Shown in pieces: positions 12,001-17,907 of a stretch of DNA of 64,000 nt. The stretch covers positions 3,224,001 to 3,288,000 of the forward strand of contig NC_017030.1 in the NCBI RefSeq assembly GCF_000255295.1, in the 5' to 3' direction. The position numbers were made by a program, and so were the translations under genes. Below the pieces are notes generated by a model, which had not been told where the DNA came from, searched no databases, and was given only the letters and a program-made list of their open reading frames with translations. Each line of letters begins with the position of its first letter. The first letter of the stretch is position 1. Source of the stretch: Corallococcus coralloides DSM 2259 (GTDB lineage Bacteria > Myxococcota > Myxococcia > Myxococcales > Myxococcaceae).

Positions 12001-13657
12001 CTTCCGTGTCCACTCCCAGCCGGCGCAGGTGCCGCGCCAGCCGCGACGCGCGGGCCTCCAACTGCGCGTACGTGAGCGACTGGTCCCCGAAGGTGACGGC
12101 GACCGCGTCCGGCGTGAGGTCCACCTGGGCTTCGAAGGCGCCGTGCTGCGAGCTCCACGGCAGCGGGGCGGGGCGGGGCGGCTGCCAGGCGAGGAGCACC
12201 TCGTGGCGCTCGGCGTCGGTGAGCAGCGGCAGGCGGGAGACGGCCTCGTGCGGACGGCGCACGGCACCCTCCAGCAGCACGCGCAGGTGCTCCGCCATGC
12301 GCGCCATCGTGGGCGCGGTGAAGAGGTCGGTGTCGTATTCGAGGAAGCCCTTGAGGCCCGCTTCCGTCTCCAGCACCTGGAGCATCAGGTCGAACTTCGA
12401 CGTGAACGTGTCCAGCTCCAGGGCCTCCAGCTTCACGCCCTCCACGGACGCCGCGCCGCGGAAGGAGGCCTGGAGCGTGAGCATCACCTGGAAGAACGGC
12501 GTGCGCCCCTGGGTGCGCTCCGGGCGCAGCTCCTCCACCAGCCGCTCGAAGGGGAACTCCTGGTGCTCATGGGCCGCGAGCACCGTCTCGCGCACCTGGT
12601 GCAGCAGCGCGCGGAAGGACGCGGAGGGCTCCACCTGCGTGCGCAGCACCACCGTGTTGACGAACAGGCCGATGAGGCCCTCCACCTCGCCGCGCGTGCG
12701 GCCCGCCACCGGCGAGCCCACCGTCACGTCCTCCTGCCCCGCGTAGCGCGACAGCAGCACCTGCCAGCCCGTCAGCAGCACCATGTAGAGAGAGGCCCCC
12801 TCCTGCTGCGCCAGGGCCTTCAGCGCGTCCGTCAGCTCGCGCGACAGCACGAGCTCATGCCGGGCGCCCCGGCCACTTCGGGCCGCGGGGCGGGAGAAGT
12901 CGGTGGGCAGCTCCAGCGCGGAGGGCACTCCTGCCAGCTGGCGCTTCCAGTAACCGAGTTGCTTCTCCAGCCGGGGCCCCTGCATCCACTCGCGCTGCCA
13001 GACACCGAAGTCCGCGTACTGGATGCCTGGCGGCGGCAGGGGCACGGCCTGTCCTCGCGCGAAGGCTCCGTAGAGGAGCGCCACCTCGCGCACCAGCAGC
13101 GTCATGGACCAACCGTCGGAGACGATGTGGTGCACCACCACCACGAGCAGGTGCTCGTTCGGCCCGGACGTCAGCAGCAGCGTGCGCAGCAGCGGTCCCT
13201 TGTCGAGGTGGAAGGGCCGGGCCGCGGCTTCACGGGCCAGTTGCCATGCTTTCTCCGGCGGCGAGCCCTGGAGGTCGTGCTGCTCCAGCGTGAGCGCCGG
13301 CTCCGGAGACACCACCTGCACGGGGCCGGATTCGTCCTCGCGGAAGGTGGTGCGCAGCACTTCGTGACGGCGCACCACTTCGAGCAGCGCGCGCTCCAGC
13401 ACGGCCACGTCGAGCACGCCTTCCAGGCGCACCGCCATGGGCACGTTGTAGAGGGACGTGCCGGGCTGCAGCTGATCAATGAACCAGAGGCGCTGCTGGG
13501 CGAAGGACAGGGGCAGCGGGCGCGTACGGTCCTGTACCGGGATGAGGCCCTGGACGGAGGTGCCGGCGATGGCCTTCTGCGCGGCCATCTTCTTGAGCAG
13601 CTCCGCGCGCTTCTCGGGTGAGAGGTTCGCGATCCGCTTCGACAGCTCCTGGCTCAT
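1..13657 (-). CDS. Non-ribosomal peptide synthetase, four C-A-T modules plus a partial fifth C domain (3' end outside window)
   Basis: Cytoplasmic assembly-line enzyme. 4552 codons are open from ATG at 13657 (GGAG 8 nt upstream) to the left edge. Order: C1 ~30-470, A1 ~490-985, T1, C2 ~1085-1530, A2 ~1545-2035, T2, C3 ~2130-2575, A3 ~2590-3085, T3, C4 ~3175-3620, A4 ~3640-4140, T4, C5 from ~4235. The HHxxxDG histidines of the C domains start at residues 176, 1231, 2276, 3321 and 4380, all intact. TSGSTG of the A domains starts at 653, 1704, 2750 and 3798. The phosphopantetheine serines in GGHS are 1039, 2087, 3132 and 4190. No epimerase, methyltransferase or thioesterase is present in the visible part. 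Ten-residue codes read by eye: A1 DILQLGVVWK (Gly-like), A2 DLESIGTVIK (unassigned), A3 DAWFLGHVVK (Leu-like), A4 DAKDLGVVDK (Glu, or Gln). A C domain at the N-terminus implies an acyl starter or an upstream partner; no synthetase gene lies upstream here. Confidence 0.97.
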   Translation of the reverse strand, partial: MSQELSKRIANLSPEKRAELLKKMAAQKAIAGTSVQGLIPVQDRTRPLPLSFAQQRLWFIDQLQPGTSLYNVPMAVRLEGVLDVAVLERALLEVVRRHEVLRTTFREDESGPVQVVSPEPALTLEQHDLQGSPPEKAWQLAREAAARPFHLDKGPLLRTLLLTSGPNEHLLVVVVHHIVSDGWSMTLLVREVALLYGAFARGQAVPLPPPGIQYADFGVWQREWMQGPRLEKQLGYWKRQLAGVPSALELPTDFSRPAARSGRGARHELVLSRELTDALKALAQQEGASLYMVLLTGWQVLLSRYAGQEDVTVGSPVAGRTRGEVEGLIGLFVNTVVLRTQVEPSASFRALLHQVRETVLAAHEHQEFPFERLVEELRPERTQGRTPFFQVMLTLQASFRGAASVEGVKLEALELDTFTSKFDLMLQVLETEAGLKGFLEYDTDLFTAPTMARMAEHLRVLLEGAVRRPHEAVSRLPLLTDAERHEVLLAWQPPRPAPLPWSSQHGAFEAQVDLTPDAVAVTFGDQSLTYAQLEARASRLARHLRRLGVDTEVRVGLCVERSLDMLVAVLAVLKAGGTYVPLDPAFPTDRLAYMVEASGMPVLVSQRPLESILPPHSARVVLLDGDAEAIAAEDGSPLRDAVPPEAVAYVLFTSGSTGRPKGVQVPHGAVVRFLAALRETTGMSSKDVLVAVTTLSFDIAVLELFLPLSVGGQVVIASRDIAVDGSRLAALLQRCGATVLQATPSTWRLLLETDWKGPELTALTGGEALPRELAESLLQRCRVLWNVYGPTETTVWSTAHAVASGTGGVPIGRPISGTQVYVLDSGLNPVPRGVPGELFIGGEGVTRGYLHRPDLTADRFIPDAYGGVPGLRVYRTGDRVRWAAHGVLEYLNRVDNQVKLRGYRIELGEIEAVLSQAPGVRDAAVVVRGSGADARLVGYVVARPGQTLESQALRALMKERLPEYMVPSALVVLDAMPLTPNGKVDRKALPAPDVSTEAVREFVAPRTPMEAQIAELYASLLQVQRVGATDSFFELGGHSLLATRLMSRLRTAYQVDLPLQALFESPSVADLAVRIAASAKDPRFAAPPPVVPVPRTQKLPASFAQQRLWVLEQLDPGSAAYNMPFSLRLTGALNLEALRRALELVVHRHEALRTTFRQDAGAPVQVIAPPEPLVLPVVDLRALSPEQRDAEVKRRSELEVRLPFNLEVGPLLRVSALVLDAQEHLVLLTLHHAVFDGWSMSILMRELAESYRALVAGTQPVLPALPFQYADFAVWQRQWLSGAEKERQLDWWRQQLEGMPSVLELPTDRPRGLREAHPGALMQVAFPLELTRAVEALCVREGLTPFMFLLGALQVLIGRYSGQDDVSIGSSVAGRNDAQLEGLLGFFINTLVLRTRMGGEPTVRQLLGRVRTTTLGVLANQYVPFEELQPMRDLRGSPLFNVLFLMQNIPEVDLSLAGVKVRVEERMGASAKFDLTLSLARSEDGFTGELEYDTDLFDRSTVVRMMRHLRLLVEGFVAHPDQRVSSLQLLAGEERQQVLVEWNATRAPFPEACMHSLFEAQVRRAPESVAAVFEGTHLTYAQLDARANQLAHALRRRGVGPEVRVALSVERSLDVVIGLLGILKAGGAWVPVDPLLPRERLAFMLEDSAAQVLVTQQPLVDRFPEALHARALCVDTERESLAQEPTDAPVTGVTPANMAYLLYTSGSTGTPKGTAVEHRSVANLVTHEAVAYGIGPGSRVLQFASISFDLSVEEIFTTLCNGATLVLAPLEKLMPGAPLPVLLREQELSVVSLTPAALAATSSEGLPKVCTVISGGEALPADVVARWAPGRRLLNTYGPTEATVIATFGEVVADGNVPSIGKPLANVRVYVLDAHGQPVPVGVRGELHIGGVGVARGYAGRPGLTAERFVPDAFSGEEGARLYRTGDVVRWRADGQLDFVGRIDAQVKVRGFRIELGEVENALRAAPAVKDAVVLAREDSPGDKRLVAYVVGEALDVTALRSHLKQHLPEYMVPAAFVPMDALPLTSNGKVDRKALPAPDAGLLRASHAYEAPATPLEEKLAALWSEVLRVPTVGRTDNFFELGGHSLLATQLVARVRAAFDVELPLRALFEAPTIAALAGKLQRTSTGARLPPLTRTRTEGPQPLSFAQQRLWFLDQLAPDDASYNLPVALRLLGRLDVESLRRAFEALVARHEALRTTFFEEQGQPFQRIHAPATWALPVEDLSGLEESAREAETLRLATREARQPFHLVHGPLLRTALLRLEEETHVLLVTMHHIVSDGWSMGVLVKELATSYAAFSAGREPSLATLPVQYADFALWQRQWLQGETLDAQLGYWKQQLAGAPAALELPTDRPRPAVQSRRGATVPVHFPSELTDSLRSLAQQEGATPFMLLLSAFQLLLSRYSGQDDISVGSPIAGRTHAEAEGLIGFFVNTLVLRAHVRPAESFRQLLSQVKATTLAAYEHQHVPFEKLVEVLQPSRDLSRSPLFQVMLVLQNAPAEALRVPGMAFQPIPLEGNSSRFDLALTLFEVPQGLTGFLEYSSDLFDAATVQRLMGHFGVLLASLSAQPDARVSTLEVMTAEERKQLLIEWNDTDVAFPRDTCIHHVVAEHARRSPDAVAVRMGERSVTYSALNAWAHGFAVQLHAAGVTRGSRVAVLAERSPELVAGLLGALKVGAAYVPVSPGVPPERLAFMLEDCGASVLLTQQHLRDSLPPLPARVLSLEMETGATQQPLSVTPVGPEDLAYVIYTSGSTGRPKGVAVHHRALMNLVSWHQRTYSLTPQDSTALTAGVAFDASTWEVWPSLASGASLVIPPDAVRAEPSLLLQWLAREAITTCFMPTPLAEAVLREEWPRPMALRALLTGGDALHHGPPPSVPATLFNHYGPTESTVVATFTAVTRDDGTRPPIGRPIANTRTYVLDAWLQPVPVGVPGELFLASEGLAWGYLGQPALSAERFIPHPFSSTPGARLYRTGDVVRWLADGQLDYLQRLDFQVKVRGFRIELGEIEASLLAHASVHEAVVLAREDVSGDKRLVAYVVGEAIDVTALRAHLKQHLPEYMVPSTFVPMDALPLTSNGKVDRKALPVPEASPLADYVGPRNPIEEKLADVFAQVLRVERVGVHDDFFSLGGHSLLATQLVSRIRAAFNAELPLRSLFEAPTVAALAERLRTATSGPRLPPLTRVAHEGPPPLSFAQQRLWLLDQLQPGSAAYNIPAALRLKGQVDIEALRRAFEALVARHETLRTTLVQHQGQPAQCIHAPGTWTLPLLDVSSLPEAQREEEARRLANLEARRPFDLEAGPLLRTSLVRLGDAEHLLLVTMHHIVSDGWSMGVLVRELTALYAAFHAGQVPALAPLPVQYADFSVWQQAWLQGETLETQLAYWREKLAGAPAALDLPTDRPRPPVQSHRGATVDVRLHPEVSQALKALAQREGATPFMLLLAAWQLLLSRYSGQDDISVGSPIAGRTQAETEGLIGFFINTLVLRARVEPRATFRELLAQVRGTTLAAYEHQHVPFEKLVEVLQPVRDLSRSALFQAMFSLQNAPMEALRVPGLSFEQLPLESNSAKFDLTLTMQDSPQGFVGVLEYSSDLFDASTMQRMVGHLGVLLAAIATQPDSTLASLPLLTAPERQRLLVDWNGPSAEFPRDLCLHEAFSAQALRTPDALAVICREEQLTFRELDTRANQLAHRLVKLGVGPDVRVVLCVERSVEALVGILGALKAGGAYVPIDPSYPREWLAHVLQDTGAPVVLTQQRLRDSLPPHSAHTLCLDSDSADLALESQDVPVTSVTPEHLAYIIYTSGSTGRPKGVMIQHRSVLNLRVALATTVHAGAQPGERVSVNAPLSFDASVKQLIQVLDGHTLCIVPDEARADVAELVNRIGQDSLDVLDCSPAHLRLLVDEGLLERKAIPSRVLVGGEAVDPATWRHLAQAPRPRVFNVYGPTECTVDATACAFDASPTPTIGRPLPNVRVYVLDRTLRPVPIGVAGELFIGGEGVARGYLNRPELTAERFIPDAFSSTPGARLYRTGDVVRWRADGMLDYLGRADFQVKVRGFRIELGEIEAALLKHPQVHAAVVLAREDVPGDKRLVAYVVPSEGTETAPTPEALKDWLKQLLPEHMRPSALLVLEALPLNTNGKVDRKALPAPQGTALDSTYVAPRTSAEEQLAALFTQVLHVERVGIYDDFFALGGHSLLATQLVSRVRATFRRELPLRALFEAPTVAALARRIDSEGTTAPSVPLRRAAARGALELLSFAQQRLWLLDQLQPGDSSYNLPTALQLSGHLDVEALRRAFESLVQRHEALRTTFHEHQGQPTQRIHAPVEWTLPRVDLSSLPEAQRKEESRRLADAEARRPFDLARGPLLRSTLVRLEENEHLLLVTMHHIVSDGWSMGVLVREMVAFYEAFTMGGTPALPPLPVQYADFATWQRDWLQGEVLEAQLGYWKQQLSGAPSALELPTDHPRPPVQSHRGATVEVRIPARVCDALKALAQREGATPFMTLLAAFQVLLSRYSAQDDVSVGSPIAGRTQAETEGLIGFFINTLVLRARLDPRSTF

Positions 13658-14020
13658 CTCATGGACTCCGCGCTCGGGGATGTCATCGCGAGCGCCACTT
13701 GGGGGAGTGGCATTCGCGAGAACTCAGGCCTGCTGATGATTCTGGATTGCCACCCTGCGCTGCTCTCTCGCGAGAAGCAGGGGGTGGGTCGAATCCACGC
13801 TGACCACGCTATTCCGTGGGCAGCCAGGCTGTCATGGGGGCGCCCAGCCGGAAGTTCGAGTGAATCCGGGTATTTATGGGAAGAAAAGGGAGCCCCGAAC
13901 TCATCACCGGAAGGACTCACGGTGTCGCTCAGAGGGGAACCTTCTCGCGGGGTCGTCCCCCCGCATGGAGGGGGAGCAGGCCTGGGGTTGGCCTGCTCTC
14001 CACCCGTCATCGACTGTGTT
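13658..14020. other. Intergenic region between the NRPS gene and mscS
   Basis: 363 bases with no convincing gene. It holds the start-side leader of the NRPS gene, an AT-richer patch near 13868-13888 that could be part of its promoter (no clear -35/-10 pair), three short palindromic CTCGCGAG/TCGCGA cores between about 13709 and 13774, and the hairpin at 13973-13999 annotated separately. Confidence 0.6.
13973..13999 (-). terminator. Hairpin downstream of mscS
   Basis: Inverted repeat GAGCAGGCC - 7 nt - GGCCTGCTC, nine perfect pairs extendable by one G-U pair, starting about 20 nt after the mscS stop codon. There is no U-tract, so it is an intrinsic-terminator-like hairpin only; termination is inferred from position. 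Confidence 0.45.
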
Positions 14021-14851
14021 TCAGCCCACCTTCGCCAGCGGCGGCGGCGCGGCCAGCACGGCCGGCGTGGGCACGGTGTAGCCCACGGCCAGGAGGATCT
14101 CCGCGATGGCATCGCCCACGTTGGCCTGCGTGTCGTTGTACTCGGTGGGCTTGCAGAAGATGCACACCGCCAGGACGGGGCCCTGGAGCGTGAACTCCGC
14201 GATCTCCACCTGCGGCACGGGCTTCTCCTGGACGCCCTTCACCGTGGTCATGCGATCCACCAGGGCCTGCTGAAGCACCCGCACGTCCACGCCGTGCATC
14301 AGCGGCACCTTGACCGTCATCTTGCGGTACGGGTGGTGGCTGTAGTTGATGATGTTGTCGCTGAACATCTGGTTGTTGCCCACGGCGATCCGCACGTTGT
14401 CCGACGTGTCGAGCGTGGTGACGAACAGGCCGATCTCCTGGACGATGCCCACGACTCCGCCGGCTTCGATCTCCTCGCCCACGCGGAAGGGGCGCAGCAC
14501 CAGCAGGAAGATGCCCGCGGCGAAGTTGGCCAGCAGCCCGGACCAGGCCGCGCCAATGGCGATACCCGCGGCGGCGATCAACGCGGCGAAGGACGTGGTC
14601 TCCACGCCCATCAGCCCCAGGATGCCGACGATGAGCATCAACGTGAGCGTGCCGGTGAACAGCGAGCCGACGTAGCGGATCAGCGTGGCGTCCAACTGCC
14701 GCCGCTGCAGGCCCATGTCCAGCACCTTGCGGAAGCCGGCGATGACCGTCCGCCCGATGAACCAGATGAACAGCGCCCCAATGACCTTGAGCAGCAGCGG
14801 GAGCGCTTCGGTCAGGGCAAGTGACTTCAATTGAACGACGATTTCATCCAT
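14021..14851 (-). CDS. MscS-family small-conductance mechanosensitive ion channel
   Basis: Inner-membrane channel of 276 aa that would open under membrane tension and release solutes on osmotic downshock. Three hydrophobic segments at about residues 15-38, 58-80 and 85-115. The third is Gly/Ala-rich (AAAGIAIGAAWSGLLANFAAG), as in the MscS pore helix. A soluble beta domain follows (FRVGEEIEAGG...GIVQEIGLFVTTL) and then an alpha/beta C-terminal region. ATG at 14851 is preferred over the upstream in-frame start because GGGAG lies 8 nt before it. The length matches the short E. coli-type MscS class. It is co-directional with the NRPS gene but separated from it by 363 bases and a hairpin, so it is probably a separate unit. 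Confidence 0.92.
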   Translation of the reverse strand: MDEIVVQLKSLALTEALPLLLKVIGALFIWFIGRTVIAGFRKVLDMGLQRRQLDATLIRYVGSLFTGTLTLMLIVGILGLMGVETTSFAALIAAAGIAIGAAWSGLLANFAAGIFLLVLRPFRVGEEIEAGGVVGIVQEIGLFVTTLDTSDNVRIAVGNNQMFSDNIINYSHHPYRKMTVKVPLMHGVDVRVLQQALVDRMTTVKGVQEKPVPQVEIAEFTLQGPVLAVCIFCKPTEYNDTQANVGDAIAEILLAVGYTVPTPAVLAAPPPLAKVG

Positions 14852-15029
14852 GGCTCGAACTCCCTTGACCCGGACCGGGCGTGCGCCCTGCCTTTTGCAC
14901 GGGACTGGCCGGGGCATGCAAGTCGGGTTGCTTTGAATCCATATTTTTACAGGAGGGCAGTCCTGACCCGCCTGGGGTCATGATTCCCGGGCCTTGCGTG
15001 GAACGACCGCGTGGCCGACGTTGCGGCGC

Positions 15030-16196
15030 ATGCGCCTCTTCCCGCCGGTCGCGGTCTCGTTGTTGCTGAGCGCCTGTACGGCCTCCCGCGTCGCGTTGCC
15101 TCCACCCACGGGCGAGGAGGTGACGGTCTTCATCCATGGGTACCGCGGGTCGTTCCTCACGACGGCGGAGGGCGAGCGCGAGCGGGCCTGGGTGTCCGTG
15201 GGCGACCTGCTGACGCGCGGCGAGCGTTCGCTGGCGCTGCCGTTTCCCGGGCAGCGGGAGTCGCCGGGCTTCGGGCCGCTGGAGGCGGACGGACCGATGA
15301 CGCGCTTCACGGTGCTGCCGTGGGTGGCGCGCTACGACATCTACAAAAGCTTCCTGGAGTTCGGGCGCGAGCGGCTGCCGGGCTTCGTCGTCTTCGACTA
15401 CGACTGGCGGCAGGACAACCGCGTGACGGCGAAGCGGCTGTGCGCGCTGCTGGACTCGCTCGCGGAGGCGCGGGGGGGCCGGGTGAAGGTGAACCTGGTG
15501 GCGCACAGCATGGGCGGGCTCGTCACGCTGCACTGCCTGCGCTACGGCACCGGGGACGACACGGGCGAGCCCACGTGGGCGGGCGCCCGGCACGTGAAGC
15601 GCGTGGTGTTCCTGGGCACGCCGTTCCGGGGCGCGCCGGGCATGTTCGACGACTTCACCCTGGGCACGCCGGTGGGGCGCAACCGGGCGCTCCTGTCACC
15701 GGAGGCGCTCTTCACCTTCGCGTCCGCGTTCCAGTTGCTGCCGGCGGAGAGCGACTTCTTCGTGGACGCGAGCGGCCAGCCCGTGTCGTTCGATGCCTAC
15801 CGGCCGGACGCGTGGGTCGAAGGCGGGTGGGGCGTGTTCCAGGATCCGGCGGTGCGGAAGCTGCCCGCGTATCGCCAGTGGCTGGAGCGCATGCTGGCGG
15901 CGCGCTCGGAGCTGGCGCGAGCCCTCTCCGAGATCGACGGACCGCCGCCGCCCTTCCGCACGCTGGCGGTGGTGGGCGTGGGGCATCCGTTGATCAAGTC
16001 GTTCCGGATCATCGACGGGAAGCCCACGTTCGAGGATCCGGTGCTCGCGGACGGAGACGGTTCGGTCCTGACGGCGCGGGCCCTGCCTCCGCCGCCCATC
16101 CACGTGGACCGGCTGGAGACGCAGGCGGACCACGTGGGGATGATGGGCGACGAGGAGGTCCAGGAGGCCGTCGCGCGCTTCGTCACCGGCGACTGA
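15030..16196 (+). CDS. Alpha/beta-hydrolase (lipase/esterase-like) lipoprotein
   Basis: 388 aa from ATG at 15030. The start is chosen because it gives a signal peptide with a lipobox (LLSAC, cysteine about residue 15); a TTG 36 nt upstream is in frame but buries the signal. After lipidation the protein would sit on a cell-envelope membrane. The oxyanion region appears as TVFIHGYRG, the nucleophile elbow as VAHSMGG, and a C-terminal histidine candidate as QADHVGM. The arrangement resembles the lecithin:cholesterol acyltransferase/PGAP1-like lipases; the substrate cannot be told from sequence. It is divergent from mscS and ends 12 nt from the convergent lipoprotein gene. Confidence 0.85.
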   Translation: MRLFPPVAVSLLLSACTASRVALPPPTGEEVTVFIHGYRGSFLTTAEGERERAWVSVGDLLTRGERSLALPFPGQRESPGFGPLEADGPMTRFTVLPWVARYDIYKSFLEFGRERLPGFVVFDYDWRQDNRVTAKRLCALLDSLAEARGGRVKVNLVAHSMGGLVTLHCLRYGTGDDTGEPTWAGARHVKRVVFLGTPFRGAPGMFDDFTLGTPVGRNRALLSPEALFTFASAFQLLPAESDFFVDASGQPVSFDAYRPDAWVEGGWGVFQDPAVRKLPAYRQWLERMLAARSELARALSEIDGPPPPFRTLAVVGVGHPLIKSFRIIDGKPTFEDPVLADGDGSVLTARALPPPPIHVDRLETQADHVGMMGDEEVQEAVARFVTGD

Positions 16197-16208
16197 CGTG
16201 CGGGCAAC

Positions 16209-16847
16209 TCAGTCGCCCTGGATGGCGGCCTGCCAGTCGCCGTCCGCGGAGATGCCCACGCGCATGCCGATGTAGCTCTTCTGCTCGCGCATGTCGGTGA
16301 TCATCTCGTCCGGATAGATGCCCTTGAGCAGGGCGAAGTCCGCGTCGGTGGCGCCTTCACGGAAGGCGGTGGGCCACCAGTAGAGGTTGCCCTCCTGGTA
16401 GAAGGGGAGGTTGAGGACGTGGACCAGCCGCGCCAGCACCGGCTGCGGGCTGTCCTTCCACTCCTCCTGGATGCGCCAGGTGGTGGCCATGTCCTGGTCG
16501 GGGTCGTAGGAGAAGCGCACGCTCGGGCCCTTCTCGTCGCCCAGCTTCTGGAGCCCCGCGTAGTCGCACGCCACGGCGGCCTTGATGATGCGCTCGCGCA
16601 TGGACGCCACGGCCGGGGGCAGGGGCTTCGCGGTGGGCCTGGGGATGGGGCTCAGCCGGCTCGCCGAGCACGACGCCGCGGCCGGGGCGCTCGGCTTGGA
16701 GGCAGGCGGAGCAGGGGGCGGGGCGGGCTTGGGCGGGGTGGGCATGGTCGGGCTCGGGGCAGGGGACGCCGCGGGCGTCCGGGGTGACTCCGTGCAGGCC
16801 AGGCAGGCAGCGAGCAGACCAGCGGATAGCAGGGGAGCGCGGTTCAT
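16209..16847 (-). CDS. Hypothetical lipoprotein with Pro/Ala-rich linker
   Basis: 212 aa, not recognised as a named family. Signal peptide with lipobox-like LLAAC near residue 15, then a low-complexity Pro/Ala/Ser stretch to about residue 75 that probably spans the periplasm or cell wall. A compact C-terminal domain follows, rich in Trp and Tyr (TTWRIQEEW, NLYWWPTAF). The domain ends SADGDWQAAIQGD. CTAGACC stands 7 nt before the ATG with no Shine-Dalgarno, which suggests a leaderless transcript. It is convergent with the hydrolase gene. Confidence 0.75.
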   Translation of the reverse strand: MNRAPLLSAGLLAACLACTESPRTPAASPAPSPTMPTPPKPAPPPAPPASKPSAPAAASCSASRLSPIPRPTAKPLPPAVASMRERIIKAAVACDYAGLQKLGDEKGPSVRFSYDPDQDMATTWRIQEEWKDSPQPVLARLVHVLNLPFYQEGNLYWWPTAFREGATDADFALLKGIYPDEMITDMREQKSYIGMRVGISADGDWQAAIQGD

Positions 16848-16886
16848 GTCCCCGGGTCTAGTCCAGGGCAGGTCAGGATTGCGTGC

Positions 16887-16915
16887 TTGCGTCGTCTGGG
16901 GACTTCGGTTACTCC
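16887..16915 (+). promoter_or_regulatory. Weak candidate promoter for tRNA-Arg
   Basis: TTGCGT, 17 nt, TACTCC ends 22 nt before the mature tRNA. It matches sigma-70-type spacing, but both boxes are imperfect. Confidence 0.3.
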
Positions 16916-16937
16916 TCCGACACCGGAAAGCGGTTCT

Positions 16938-17011
<74 letters not shown>

Positions 17012-17021
17012 CAGATGCAAG

Positions 17022-17069
17022 GGCCCGGAATCACTGGGGAAATCCCAGGGATTCCGGGCCTTTGTTTTT
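17022..17069 (+). terminator. Intrinsic terminator of tRNA-Arg, inside the 3' end of the opposite gene
   Basis: GGCCCGGAATC pairs with GATTCCGGGCC (11 bp). The intervening 17 nt hold a second small stem (CTGGG/CCCAG). TTTGTTTTT follows, the only clear T-tract terminator in this part of the window. It starts 10 nt after the tRNA. Its bases also encode the last dozen residues of the DUF3626 gene on the other strand. Confidence 0.85.
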
Positions 17070-17900
17070 GAGCCCTTCCCAGCTCCGTCTGAAGCGGGCC
17101 AGGCAGTGCCAGACCTTCTTGAGGGCCTGGGGATCCACCGACGCGTCCGCGCGGGCCCGTCCAAGAATGAACGGCGTGAGGCGTTCATCGTCCGCGAGCT
17201 GCTCCGCGAGCCGGAGGATGTCTTCACCCCGGTAGCTCGCGTGAGGACGCAGCTCGTTCAGCGTGACGGCATAGCCCGGATGCCATTCCACGCGGACGCC
17301 CAGCGCGCGCGCTTCGTCCTCGATGGGAGTTCCCTGGTAGCTCGGGTCGAGCACCAGGGCCTCGATGTCCTCTGGAATCCGGAGGTCGCCATGGACGTGG
17401 GCCTCGACGTACCCGTCCAGCGGATCCTCGAACGGCGTGGCCTCCGCCAGGCCAATCAGCGCCATCCGCTCGGAGGTCCCGAAGGACGTGGGCTCGAAGA
17501 CGCTGTCCGGGAAGCAGAAGCTGGAGCGGTCCAGGGCGGGCTCCGTCAGCCGGAAGTAGCTGGAGCCGAAGCGGGGGGAACCCCCATGGGCATCGCTCCG
17601 GAAGTTCAGCGAGCCGTACTTGGGGCGCTCGCTGCCGTGGCGCGCGTCATAGAAGCCATTGAAGAGGCGGCTCTCCCACCGCCAGCGGGCTCCGTCGGGA
17701 AACGCCGTGAGCCCGCCGTTGCTCGTGCGCGTCTCGAACTGGGAACGGTACCGCGCGTCACGCCGCATCGCGGTCAGGATGCCGCCTCCCTCGAAGAGGA
17801 CATCCGGATGGAAGTGCAGGGTGACCCGGAGCTGGCGATCCATGGGGCCGCCCCGGGCCTGCTGATGGACATGCTCCAGGGCGGGGTGACGCGAGCGCAT
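17031..17900 (-). CDS. DUF3626 domain protein
   Basis: 289 aa of unknown function. Recognisable DUF3626 features in order: VTLHFHPD near residue 25, a YRSQFETRTSNGGLTAFP block near residue 50, RWESRLFNG, PKYGSLN, a PRFGSSYF segment, and DGYVEAHVHGDL near residue 165. No signal peptide or membrane segment, so probably cytoplasmic. It starts 7 nt after the glycosyltransferase stop and is probably translated from the same mRNA. Its last codons overlap the tRNA-Arg terminator on the opposite strand. The family is known mainly as a conserved domain; I assign no reaction. Confidence 0.85.
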   Translation of the reverse strand: MRSRHPALEHVHQQARGGPMDRQLRVTLHFHPDVLFEGGGILTAMRRDARYRSQFETRTSNGGLTAFPDGARWRWESRLFNGFYDARHGSERPKYGSLNFRSDAHGGSPRFGSSYFRLTEPALDRSSFCFPDSVFEPTSFGTSERMALIGLAEATPFEDPLDGYVEAHVHGDLRIPEDIEALVLDPSYQGTPIEDEARALGVRVEWHPGYAVTLNELRPHASYRGEDILRLAEQLADDERLTPFILGRARADASVDPQALKKVWHCLARFRRSWEGLKNKGPESLGFPQ

Positions 17901-17907
17901 GTCCTGC

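Noticed and set aside
10544-13621. A 1025-codon open frame on the plus strand opposite the NRPS
   Set aside because: It is a mirror of the NRPS reading frame in GC-rich DNA. Its protein is a low-complexity Arg/His/Gln/Gly mix with no motif, while the minus frame gives clean C-A-T domains throughout.
13658-14020. CRISPR array or attachment site suggested by repeated CTCGCGAG cores
   Set aside because: Only three short palindromic cores at irregular spacing; no repeat-spacer pattern, no tRNA end and no mobility gene.
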